From contig JACJNX010000010.1 of NCBI GenBank assembly GCA_014695255.1, forward strand, positions 91,175 to 155,174: a DNA stretch of 64,000 bases, in the 5' to 3' direction. The translations under genes and the position numbers were made by a program. The stretch comes from Cyanobacteria bacterium FACHB-63. Lineage in GTDB: Bacteria; Cyanobacteriota; Cyanobacteriia; Leptolyngbyales; Leptolyngbyaceae. Numbering within the stretch: position 1 is the stretch's first letter; every line of letters starts with the position of its first letter. Shown piece after piece: positions 48,185 to 55,980 of the stretch. The notes under the pieces were generated by a model. It was not told the DNA's origin and searched no databases. It saw nothing but the letters and a program-made list of their open reading frames with translations.

Positions 48185-49098
48185 TCTGATCGCACTTGCT
48201 CAAACGGATGCTGTAACTCGTCCCGTGCTTCCTCGATCGCAACTATCACTTGTACTGCACCGTAACGATCGCGAATCCCCCCTTCAATCTGCCCCGCAAT
48301 CCAGTCTTTTGCACCCAAAAACTCTGGATGCACCATCACCCGCATCTCAACAAATACCTGCCGCCCCACAATTCCCCGCGATCGCACCGCATAACAGTGC
48401 GTCACACCTTGTACTTGGCGCACAATCTGTCCAATCGCTTCAGGCGCGATCGCGACTTGGCGCATCATCAGCGGTAACTGCCAATTCAGCACCCGCCAGC
48501 AGCTTATTCCGGCTGTAACAACCATTGCGATCGTCAACACTGGATCAAGCCACACATACCCACGCCAAATTCCCAACAGTCCAACTAATAGAAGAATAGT
48601 TAACCAAGCATCTTGCAGAATGTGACGAGCATTCAATTTCAAAATCGAACTATCAAACGATCGCGAAACCTTGCGCTCAAACAACGCAAGCCCCACACTG
48701 GCTAAAAATACAATCGTCAACAATCCAATCACCGACAATCGCATCTGCACGTCAGGCAACGTTCTTAACGTTGAATCCGTTACAAGCTGATCGATCGCCA
48801 CTCCAAACAAGCTTAAGCCTGCAAACCCCAACAATGCGACCAGCAATAACGCTAACCCTGCCTCTAAGCGCCCATGTCCCCAAACCTCGCGCCCCGATTG
48901 CCGATTCGGGGTCGAAAGCGCAATCAGACCCAAAACGGTACTGAATCCATCGATTACGGTATGCAGCGACTCTGCGACGATCGACAGCGATCGTGTCGCC
49001 CACGCCGCTCCCACTTTCACCACCAGCATCAGCAGTGTGAGCCAAAGCGTCACCAGCAAAATCCGGCGACTGATCCTTTTCTGATTGACTTCAGCCAT
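48160..49098 (-). CDS. Cation diffusion facilitator (CDF) metal exporter
   Basis: A 312-residue protein with six transmembrane helices and a short cytoplasmic C-domain. TM2 has AESLHTVIDGFSTVLGL, giving the His/Asp pair; TM5 has WLTILLLVGLL preceded by ARHILQDAW, giving the second His/Asp pair. HxxxD in both helices fits zinc (or similar divalent) transport. The C-terminal QVFVEMRVMVHPE fits the dimeric metal-sensing domain. ATG 49098 is preferred to GTG 49143. Confidence 0.9.
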   Translation of the reverse strand: MAEVNQKRISRRILLVTLWLTLLMLVVKVGAAWATRSLSIVAESLHTVIDGFSTVLGLIALSTPNRQSGREVWGHGRLEAGLALLLVALLGFAGLSLFGVAIDQLVTDSTLRTLPDVQMRLSVIGLLTIVFLASVGLALFERKVSRSFDSSILKLNARHILQDAWLTILLLVGLLGIWRGYVWLDPVLTIAMVVTAGISCWRVLNWQLPLMMRQVAIAPEAIGQIVRQVQGVTHCYAVRSRGIVGRQVFVEMRVMVHPEFLGAKDWIAGQIEGGIRDRYGAVQVIVAIEEARDELQHPFEQVRSDQSSREID

Positions 49099-49156
49099 AA
49101 AGCGTTCCGAGGTAGGAGGATGATGGAAGCTGAAATCCTTCACCCTGAATCAAGTT

Positions 49157-49981
49157 ATGCAGCACTCTGAAATTCGATTACTGGTTTTAGACATCGACGG
49201 GACGATCGCAGGCAAATCTAATCATATCCGCGAACCTGTCTTAGAGGCGATCGCTGCCGCACAGAAACGCGGGGTACAAGTGGCGATCGCCACGGGACGG
49301 ATGTATCGTTCTGCGCTCCGGTTTCACCAAACGGTACGATCGACCTTACCCCTGATCGCTTACCAAGGTGCGTGGATACAAGATCCTAAGACTCAGCAGA
49401 TCTTACGCCGATCGTCAGTACCGAGAGCGCAAGTGTCAGAACTCCTCGACTATTTTGAGCAGCCCGAACTGCGTGAACTTTTGTCGATTCACTTTTATAT
49501 CAATGATGATTTGTACGTCCGCGCTATGACTCCTGAAACGATCGCTTACACCGAGCGCAGTGGAATCACACCGATCGTCGTTGGCGACCTGCGCTCAACG
49601 CTCCAGATGGAAACGACAAAAGTGCTTGCACTGAGCGACGATATCGCGCTAATCGATTCGCTGCTCGGATCTTTGCAGAAACAGTACACGCCTGCTGAAC
49701 TCTATCTCACAAAGTCAGTCGCGACCTTTTTCGAGGCAACAAATCCAGCGGCAAACAAAGGCGCGGCAGTGAAATACCTAGCTGAAGAATTGCTGAATCT
49801 CAAGCCTGAGAATGTCATGACGATCGGCGATAACTTCAACGATCTCGAAATGATTCAGTATGCGGGAATTGGGATTGCAATGGGGAATGCGCCTGAAGGA
49901 GTGCAGCAAATGGCTCAGTGGGTCGCGCCGCCGGTCGAAGCGGACGGGGCAGCGATCGCGATCGAAAAATTCTTGCTTTAA
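49157..49981 (+). CDS. HAD hydrolase, Cof/YidA type
   Basis: A 274-residue phosphatase of the HAD IIB (Cof) class. The catalytic aspartates are in LLVLDIDGTIAGK (near 11 and 13). ATGRMYRSA is motif II, and MTIGDNFNDLEMIQYAGIGIAMGNAPE is motif IV. The substrate is usually a sugar phosphate or nucleotide and is unknown here. It is divergent from the CDF gene. A hairpin follows the stop. Confidence 0.92.
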   Translation: MQHSEIRLLVLDIDGTIAGKSNHIREPVLEAIAAAQKRGVQVAIATGRMYRSALRFHQTVRSTLPLIAYQGAWIQDPKTQQILRRSSVPRAQVSELLDYFEQPELRELLSIHFYINDDLYVRAMTPETIAYTERSGITPIVVGDLRSTLQMETTKVLALSDDIALIDSLLGSLQKQYTPAELYLTKSVATFFEATNPAANKGAAVKYLAEELLNLKPENVMTIGDNFNDLEMIQYAGIGIAMGNAPEGVQQMAQWVAPPVEADGAAIAIEKFLL

Positions 49982-50049
49982 AAGCAGAAAGGGCACCGAC
50001 GACTGGCCGTGTTTCGTCTCGGTGCCCTTAGCTGGTTCGCTCCTCACAC
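49982..50049 (-). ncRNA. Candidate small RNA on the minus strand
   Basis: On the minus strand a promoter (GTGACA, 17-base spacer, TATAGT) is followed about seven bases later by a likely start near 50049. A predicted transcript of about 68 nt would contain GTGTGAGGAG in a single-stranded leader. It ends with a hairpin of 11 bp (AAGGGCACCGA / TCGGTGCCCTT, 50029-49989) and a CTGCTTTT tail at 49982-49988. There is no reading frame of note. The plus strand of the leader reads CTCCTCACAC, close to the conserved core of Yfr1, but the promoter and tail are on the minus strand. Confidence 0.45.
49989..50029 (-). terminator. Hairpin at the end of the HAD gene / candidate sRNA
   Basis: Perfect 11-bp stem AAGGGCACCGA / TCGGTGCCCTT. 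The U-rich tail is only on the minus side (TCTGCTTTT), so it best terminates minus-strand transcripts, although it lies eight bases after the HAD stop. Confidence 0.65.
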
Positions 50050-50055
50050 TCCAAT

Positions 50056-50084
50056 ACTATAGGCGGGTTTCATCGGTTTGTCAC
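50056..50084 (-). promoter_or_regulatory. Near-consensus promoter on the minus strand
   Basis: GTGACA (complement of 50079-50084), a 17-base spacer and TATAGT (complement of 50056-50061) each match consensus at five of six positions. It points away from the DALR gene and into the 49982-50049 region. Confidence 0.5.
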
Positions 50085-50162
50085 CCTTTGGCTGATAAAA
50101 ATTCTTTATGGCGATTTTATGACATTAGTGTGACATTCGAGCCCAACTTGTGCTGCTGAATC

Positions 50163-51071
50163 TCAAAGGGTTTCCGGTGCTAACACGCCCAATCCTTGCT
50201 CTAAAAGCTGTTTCAAAAGCCAATGAGTAATCATTACTAAAGCTAATCGACATTGCGCGATTTCACGGTCAATCGTGTCGTACTTTACAATTTGGCAGTT
50301 TTGGTAAAACGCTTGAAAGGCTTGGCTAAGGGCGATCGCACTCTTCAAAGCCGCTGCTTCTTCCCAAGTATCCAGCGTTGTGACAATCTGCGCGGTGAGC
50401 GATCGCTCCTGATGCAATAAAAGTTTTCCATCCCTCAACCAAATCGTCTCTTGGCTAATTAGAGGCTGTGAATCGACCAAGCGTAAGAGCGCTGCACAGC
50501 GGGCATAGCTGTACTGACAGAAGAAAATCTCAGGATTTTTTGAAAGTGTCTGAGCAGATGCCGCATTCGACTGCCGCTCAAGAGCTTGAGATGAGCAATG
50601 CTGTAGCACAACTTGCAGCCAAGCGGAGATCGCGATCGCTCCAAATTCAAATTCAAGTTGCCCTGCTTCAGTTGCCCTAACCGTAAGATTACGGAGAAGC
50701 CTCTTTTCAATCTCAGCTTTTGCAGAATCGAACGGCGACGAGCGGAAGAAGTCAATAATTTGACCCGCAATTTGCTGAGTAATTTGTGTTGATCCTGCAC
50801 CGATTTGAAGCGCGATCGACGAGTGATATAAGGCGATCGCGGTTTGATTCCTAACCTGTTTCGGAACGCTTAGTTGCTGAAAACGCTTGAAGTTTGAGCG
50901 TTCTATCCCAAATTTCGAGTGCATAACTAGGGGATTTTCAACGTCAACATCCGTCTTTTGGCAGATTCCCTCATAGATTTTCAGAAGTAACAATGTGCGA
51001 AGCGTAGGATAAGTAATCTTTGGTAGGTTACAATTCACAGTAATTACGGTTGAAGCTCTGAAATGGGACAC
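50163..51071 (-). CDS. Free-standing DALR anticodon-binding domain protein
   Basis: A 302-residue protein resembling the C-terminal all-helical domain of arginyl-tRNA synthetase. The C-terminal block (EAAALKSAIALSQAFQAFYQ, then CRLALVMITHWLLKQLLE, and LGVLAPETL) follows the DALR pattern. There is no HIGH or KMSKS motif, so no synthetase activity. The N-terminal third has no motif I recognise. It may bind tRNA. It starts at GTG 51071, or GTG 12 codons later; neither has a strong ribosome site. Confidence 0.75.
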   Translation of the reverse strand: MSHFRASTVITVNCNLPKITYPTLRTLLLLKIYEGICQKTDVDVENPLVMHSKFGIERSNFKRFQQLSVPKQVRNQTAIALYHSSIALQIGAGSTQITQQIAGQIIDFFRSSPFDSAKAEIEKRLLRNLTVRATEAGQLEFEFGAIAISAWLQVVLQHCSSQALERQSNAASAQTLSKNPEIFFCQYSYARCAALLRLVDSQPLISQETIWLRDGKLLLHQERSLTAQIVTTLDTWEEAAALKSAIALSQAFQAFYQNCQIVKYDTIDREIAQCRLALVMITHWLLKQLLEQGLGVLAPETL

Positions 51072-51301
51072 TTTTGAGCAAAAAAGTTCAGATCTACCAG
51101 TAGTTTATGCTTGAATCTGTAAAGATCACCGTGATCCCACTGTAAGTAGCCGTTTTCTCCGCATAATCTCGTAAAGACATCGGATACAGAGAACTGACCA
51201 TGCCCCCTGAGCAAACCTCCCACTGGTTTGAATTTCCTCTGCAATCCCGCTGGACTCAGCGCTTGTCAAAGTCTCACTGTTCTCCAACAGCCTATTAATA
51301 T

Positions 51302-52018
51302 ATGTACTCAGTCACTCCCCAAAATTCTGACGCGGCTCGCCCGTTTCTCACTTGGCAACGAATCATCGATTGGGCGCAGGAACATTATCGCGTTCGCAAC
51401 TTTAGTAAAGATGAACGGGTTCCAACTCGTCCGGGCTTGCTTTACTTGGTACAGAAGGGCGCAGTTCGCTTAGTTGGTACGGCTCAGGTGAATGCAACGA
51501 GTGGGAATGCGGCTCGCTTGGCTCGAATCAGCCCGGAGGAGGCTTTTCTAGGATTTGTGGGTACGGGTCAACCGTTTGAAATCGTGGCGCAGTCGCCCTT
51601 TACGCTTCAGGCTTATGCCCATGTCGATCAAACCTCTGTTGTCTGGATGTACTGGCATGACTTGGACAACTGGCCTCACTTCCGCCGCGAGGTCTTGGAT
51701 GCGTTCCGCTATCAGCATCAGCGCAAATTGTTGTGGCTCAGTACGCTAGGACAGCGCCGGACGATCGATCGATTGCTCGGCTTTTTGACTCTATTAATTG
51801 AGGAATACGGCGAACCCACGGATGAGGGATACTGCTTACCCTTTCCCCTGACTCATGCTCAGATTGGAAGCGCGATCGGTTCAACTCGTGTGACGGTGAC
51901 ACGGCTTATGGGTAAGCTGCGGCAAAAAGGGATGATTCGGACGCAGGGCGATAATTTACTGTGTCTGCCGACAGACTCGGTGATGGGTCGCACTGAAGCA
52001 AAGCTAGACAGTAATTAG
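51302..52018 (+). CDS. Crp/Fnr-family transcription regulator
   Basis: A 238-residue regulator. The N-terminal cNMP-like beta barrel (about 20-130) lacks an obvious intact cAMP phosphate-binding cassette. The C-terminal winged helix has PLTHAQIGSAIGSTRVTVTRLMGKLRQKG near residues 184-212, the recognition helix being STRVTVTRLM. It could sense another ligand or none. NtcA is not a match at the N-terminus. A strong terminator follows. The 230-bp gap upstream (51072-51301) shows nothing else. Confidence 0.88.
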   Translation: MYSVTPQNSDAARPFLTWQRIIDWAQEHYRVRNFSKDERVPTRPGLLYLVQKGAVRLVGTAQVNATSGNAARLARISPEEAFLGFVGTGQPFEIVAQSPFTLQAYAHVDQTSVVWMYWHDLDNWPHFRREVLDAFRYQHQRKLLWLSTLGQRRTIDRLLGFLTLLIEEYGEPTDEGYCLPFPLTHAQIGSAIGSTRVTVTRLMGKLRQKGMIRTQGDNLLCLPTDSVMGRTEAKLDSN

Positions 52019-52027
52019 CAAATCGAG

Positions 52028-52060
52028 AAATCCGGGAATTCATTAGTTCCCGGATTTTTT
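52028..52060. terminator. Bidirectional terminator after the Crp-family gene
   Basis: AAATCCGGGAA (52028-52038) pairs with TTCCCGGATTT (52047-52057), with an 8-base loop and TTT on the plus side. A-rich sequence on the other side (GAGAAA) makes it weaker for the minus strand, where the open frame described at 52062-52232 ends two bases away. Confidence 0.75.
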
Positions 52061-52061
52061 C

Positions 52062-52232
52062 TTAAGCTTGTCCTGCTTTGACTAATCGCTGAAGTTGCCG
52101 ACTTTCAAGTTCTGGAATACGTCGGGCGAAATCAGCATCTTGATCGAGCAAACTATCATGGCAGGGATATAAAAGGGATATGAAGCGGCGATATGATTTA
52201 CGTACGATCGCAAATAGCCCTGTCTGCTCTAT
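52062..52232 (-). pseudogene. Possible gene remnant without a start codon
   Basis: On the minus strand a 56-codon open stretch ends at 52062 and contains FARRIPELESRQLQRLVKAG, with ordinary codon use. It has no ATG, GTG or TTG and is preceded by a TGA at 52233-52235. It ends directly at a terminator. It may be the 3' end of a lost gene; I do not recognise it. Confidence 0.3.
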
Positions 52233-52238
52233 TCAGCG

Positions 52239-53081
52239 ATGATCTTTGTGACTGGCGCTTCTGGAAATGTTGGATCAGCCTTAGTTGACTATCTCCGCGC
52301 TCGACAGATTCCCCTGCGACTGGGTTCGCGCTCCCCGATGGAACCTGAAGCGGTTGCATTTAATTTTCTCGATGCGACTACGTTTCGATCTGCGGTTCAG
52401 GGTTGTAATGCGTTGTTTCTGTTGCGTCCGCCTGCGATCGCGAACACTCGCACAACGCTGAATGTATTAATTGATGTTGCGCGATCGCAAGGTGTTCAGC
52501 ACATTGTTTTTGTGTCGGTTGCGGGTGCTGGAGACAATCCGATCGTGCCGCATCATGCCGTTGAGCAACATCTACGCCAAGCGTCTGAAGGTTGGACAAT
52601 TCTTAGACCCGGATTTTTTGCTCAGAATTTGGGTGATGCTTATCGGCAAGACATTGTTCAAGACGATCGCATTTATCTGCCTGCGGGTGCGGGTCGAGTT
52701 GCTTTTGTTGATACTCGCGACATTGCTGAAGTAGCGGCGAATATTTTAATTGCTCCGACTGATCATCAAGCTCAGATTTACACACTCACGGGAGCAGAGG
52801 CGCTTTCGTTTGATCAAGTTGCCAGCCTGTTATCGAATGAACTTGGACGATCGATTACCTATGATCCCGCCAGTATTGCAGCATATGGTCTTCATCTGCT
52901 TCGTTGCAAAATGCCTTTAGAACAGGTCATTGTGCAAACGATTCTCCATGTTGGATTGCAATTTGGGCAGGCGGAAACAATCGATGAAACACTGCCGAAA
53001 TTGCTAAGACATAGATCGCGCTCCCTCCGCGACTATATTCAGGATCATCGTCATCTATGGCAGAAACCGCTAAACCGCTAA
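52239..53081 (+). CDS. NmrA-like NAD(P)-binding protein
   Basis: A 280-residue atypical short-chain dehydrogenase. The Rossmann motif is IFVTGASGNVGSALVDYL at the start, with an Arg at LRLGSRS that often binds NADP. HIVFVSVAGAG, LRPGFFAQNLG and DTRDIAEVAANIL are typical of NmrA/HSCARG-like proteins. No catalytic Tyr-x3-Lys of classical SDRs is seen, so it may be a redox sensor or reductase. The last 12 bases overlap the convergent LpxB-like gene. Confidence 0.88.
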   Translation: MIFVTGASGNVGSALVDYLRARQIPLRLGSRSPMEPEAVAFNFLDATTFRSAVQGCNALFLLRPPAIANTRTTLNVLIDVARSQGVQHIVFVSVAGAGDNPIVPHHAVEQHLRQASEGWTILRPGFFAQNLGDAYRQDIVQDDRIYLPAGAGRVAFVDTRDIAEVAANILIAPTDHQAQIYTLTGAEALSFDQVASLLSNELGRSITYDPASIAAYGLHLLRCKMPLEQVIVQTILHVGLQFGQAETIDETLPKLLRHRSRSLRDYIQDHRHLWQKPLNR

Positions 53082-54308
53082 TTCTTCAGCGACGATCGCG
53101 ACCAATTTTTTTGCCGCTCCGGGTTCTCCTCGCACTTGTCTGAGTCGATCGCGCATCTGCTCAAGCTTTTCGGGATGCTCAAGATAATCGATCGCCAAAG
53201 CCGCGACTTCCTGTGGCTTCAGTTTTCCAATCAGTTCTGGAACAATCATTTCTTTTGCCCAGATGTTGGGCCAAGCTAATAACCCCAACCGCGTCAGCAT
53301 GATCGAGTTGATCAGCTTTGCCATACTAGAGCCGACTCCCGGAAGATTAACAAGCAATCCTAAGAGTCCATCCCATGACCGCATGGCATCAAGTTGCTGT
53401 GTGGGTAAGATCACAATCATTGGCACCGCAAGCGATCCAAGCTCTGCTGTATTTGCACCAACAGTCGTAATACACAATTGACACTGAGACAGCACTTCAT
53501 AAACCGGAACCCGCTCCTCCTCATTTCGAGATTGCCAAAGCTCGATCGCGACTCCATTCTGGGTTTTTAATATCGGTCGATCGCCTTGAATCAATTTACC
53601 GGAAACGTTGCCCATCAGCGGCATGATCGAATTCTGTTCCGGATCAGCATACTTCGCTAAAGTCGGTAGATCTAACGTTGGAGCAACGGGGATCACAAAT
53701 TGCGCTTGAGGACGATCGCGCTGAATTTCTTCGGCGATCGCCATCATGATCGGTACTCCTTGCATCAGCTTTGAAGGCTTTGATCCCGGCAGCAATCCAA
53801 TTAACTCTTGTGAGGAACGGCTCGTCTGTTGAGTCTGCACTTCTGCCATGAGATCTCCAACCACGCTGATTTTGTCTCTAAATTGAGCCGGGGCGCAATC
53901 GAGAATTTCCGATCGCATCACCCCAAAGCGATCGATCCAGCGGTGCCATCGGGCTTCCCATTCGGCATAAATCACGGTGCGATATCCCAACCGCTTGCCA
54001 ATCACCACCGGGAAAAACTGATCACCACCGAGAAAAATCACCACGCCGCGATCGTACCAGTCCCAGTTGTCCGCCGTTTTCCCCCGTAGCAGAAACGGGA
54101 AAAAATGCTCTGCTGATTGAACACGATCTACTTCGGGATAACTCCGGGCGATTTCCGCCTCTTGTCCACTAGCATTCGGACAGGGAGACAGCACGATCGA
54201 AATTCGCGGCTCTGAACCGAGTTGCGCTCTGAGTTCCCGAACCGTGGGCTTTACCCAGGTTGCAAGTTCACCCGGAGCATTTGACAGAATCAGAATATCA
54301 ACAGCCAT
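53070..54308 (-). CDS. LpxB-like glycosyltransferase (lipid-A-disaccharide synthase-related)
   Basis: A 412-residue GT-B fold protein. The start ILILSNAPGELATWVKP and central IGLLPGSKPSKLMQGVPIMM resemble LpxB, with late TTVGANTAELGSLAVPMIVILPTQQ. Most cyanobacteria lack full lipid A synthesis as in E. coli, so the true acceptor is unknown. It is the conserved cyanobacterial LpxB-related family rather than a confirmed LpxB. ATG 54308 is preferred; upstream codons are not conserved-looking. Confidence 0.82.
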   Translation of the reverse strand: MAVDILILSNAPGELATWVKPTVRELRAQLGSEPRISIVLSPCPNASGQEAEIARSYPEVDRVQSAEHFFPFLLRGKTADNWDWYDRGVVIFLGGDQFFPVVIGKRLGYRTVIYAEWEARWHRWIDRFGVMRSEILDCAPAQFRDKISVVGDLMAEVQTQQTSRSSQELIGLLPGSKPSKLMQGVPIMMAIAEEIQRDRPQAQFVIPVAPTLDLPTLAKYADPEQNSIMPLMGNVSGKLIQGDRPILKTQNGVAIELWQSRNEEERVPVYEVLSQCQLCITTVGANTAELGSLAVPMIVILPTQQLDAMRSWDGLLGLLVNLPGVGSSMAKLINSIMLTRLGLLAWPNIWAKEMIVPELIGKLKPQEVAALAIDYLEHPEKLEQMRDRLRQVRGEPGAAKKLVAIVAEELAV

Positions 54309-54368
54309 AACAACAATCAGAATGGTACTTCTGATTATCAATGACGCAGTTCACACAAAAAAGAGCAA

Positions 54369-55892
54369 TTACGATTCAAAGTAATGCGGTGTGAAGGTTC
54401 CGTGCAATCCATAGGGAATGTGATGCTTCAGATGCAGCGTTGTAACAATGCTGAGATCCTTGGCATCAACAATGACCACATCAGATCGATCGCGCTCTGT
54501 GTTAAACACCGTTGCAATCAACCATCCGTCGTCTTCTTCGCCCTGTACTTCGGTGTAAAGTCCATCCGCAGAAGCTTTTCCACGCGGAACAAATACAGGT
54601 TCACTCACATATCCAGTGGGTGCAAAGCTGCAAAGCTGCCGCGCTCTAGTCTCGACATCGATTTTAACGATCGCTTGATGCGGTGCATTCCCTGTTTCCG
54701 CGTGAGCCGCCGCCATGTAGATATAGCGATGTTGTCGTCCAGCTTTTGCCGGATGAATAAACGGAAATTCACAGCATCGGGATTCGAGTAGAGTGCGATC
54801 GACCTGACCCGTTTCTAAGTTCATGCGAAAACGCCACAGTTGACCCGGTGAAAGCGCATCAAAATCAGTTTCTCGATAGTCTGCGCCAGGTTCAACAGAA
54901 GGCAAACTGGTGTAACAAACTGAATCGATTACAATCTCGCCCTCCTGCTCGAATGCGTTTGCATGATGAAACACAAAGCCGGACAGGGTTTCGAGAATTC
55001 GAGGTTTTGCTTTACTTGCGGGATCGCGTGGAATGATCAGAACTTTTGTCAGCTGATCCGGTTGGAATTGAATACATTCTCCTGCCGATCGCGTTCCGAT
55101 TAAAAACGGCAGTGGATTAAATTTCACTGGATTTTGGAAGAAAATACAGTAGTTCGGCGTAATGGCAAAGTCGTGAATAAAGGCGAATCCGGGCACAGGA
55201 TAGTCATGCTGCCGAATAATGTTGCCATCAAGAGCAAGCTCGTAGATTGCGATCGTAAATGATAGCCCTGCCTTAATCGAGAAATTCACCAAGCAAGGCT
55301 TACCCCCATCGAACTTGCTCGACGGATCAATCCAAGGATGTGCCGCAAACGGTGCGCCTTTTCCTAACTTGCCGTCAAAATACTCCATGCCCAGCGTTTC
55401 CAAAGTTTTTGGATCAAGGCGATGAGGTTCAGCCGCTTCCCACAGCGCTAATAGCTTACCGCCCCAGTAGATCACCTGCGTATTAGCGATATTCTTGATT
55501 CGGACATCAAGGGCGTTTCCCAACCAACCGCCAGATTTTTGTGTCCCAAATACGCCGCGATAAAGGATTTTTCCAGCTTTCTGCTCCGCCAAATAGCCCT
55601 CAGTTCTGACAAACCGATTGCGGAAGTGAGCGCGCCCATTGTGAAAAGCGATCGCACTAATCATGCCATCCCCATCAAACGGATGCTGAAATCTTTCGCC
55701 ATTGACCTCAAACAATCCAGGTCCATTTCTAAACAGCGTTCCGCTTAACTCGGCTGGAATCTCACCTTCAATTTCATCGATCCAGTAGTCGTATTCTTGC
55801 GTGAGCGATCGATAGCCCCGCTGCCATTCTTTCGTGTTGTAAGCCTTGGTCGGAACCGTAGCCGCATGTTCAAAAAGTTGAAACCCTTGCAT
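54369..55892 (-). CDS. Carotenoid cleavage oxygenase (RPE65/CCD family)
   Basis: A 507-residue enzyme. Its iron would be held by four histidines, which can be placed in AAHPWIDP, FIHDFAITPN, FHHANAFE and GLHGTFTPHYF. NGPGLFEVNG and FDGDGMISAI are family motifs. Cyanobacterial members cleave carotenoids or apocarotenoids, some giving retinal. It may feed substrates such as the CYP120-like P450, though this is only inference. It lies downstream of the transporter gene, separated by a terminator. Confidence 0.92.
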   Translation of the reverse strand: MQGFQLFEHAATVPTKAYNTKEWQRGYRSLTQEYDYWIDEIEGEIPAELSGTLFRNGPGLFEVNGERFQHPFDGDGMISAIAFHNGRAHFRNRFVRTEGYLAEQKAGKILYRGVFGTQKSGGWLGNALDVRIKNIANTQVIYWGGKLLALWEAAEPHRLDPKTLETLGMEYFDGKLGKGAPFAAHPWIDPSSKFDGGKPCLVNFSIKAGLSFTIAIYELALDGNIIRQHDYPVPGFAFIHDFAITPNYCIFFQNPVKFNPLPFLIGTRSAGECIQFQPDQLTKVLIIPRDPASKAKPRILETLSGFVFHHANAFEQEGEIVIDSVCYTSLPSVEPGADYRETDFDALSPGQLWRFRMNLETGQVDRTLLESRCCEFPFIHPAKAGRQHRYIYMAAAHAETGNAPHQAIVKIDVETRARQLCSFAPTGYVSEPVFVPRGKASADGLYTEVQGEEDDGWLIATVFNTERDRSDVVIVDAKDLSIVTTLHLKHHIPYGLHGTFTPHYFES

Positions 55893-55929
55893 TGTTCTTT
55901 CGTACCTTTACCTTGATTTTTAAATGAGA

Positions 55930-55963
55930 AGAACCCCGAATATTTTCACAAATTCGGAGTTCT
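55930..55963 (-). terminator. Terminator after the transporter gene (minus strand)
   Basis: AGAACTCCGAAT pairs with ATTCGGGGTTCT (one G-U), with a 10-base loop. The minus-strand sequence after it (TCTCATTTAAAAAT) is moderately T-rich. It lies between the convergently read stop of the transporter and the start of the carotenoid oxygenase. Confidence 0.55.
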
Positions 55964-55980
55964 GATTCGCGGTGATTTAG

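Noticed and set aside
49989..50060. Yfr1 small RNA on the plus strand
   Set aside because: CTCCTCACAC is suggestive and a 5' hairpin is present, but there is no 3' terminator hairpin with a U-tract on that strand; promoter and tail are on the minus strand.
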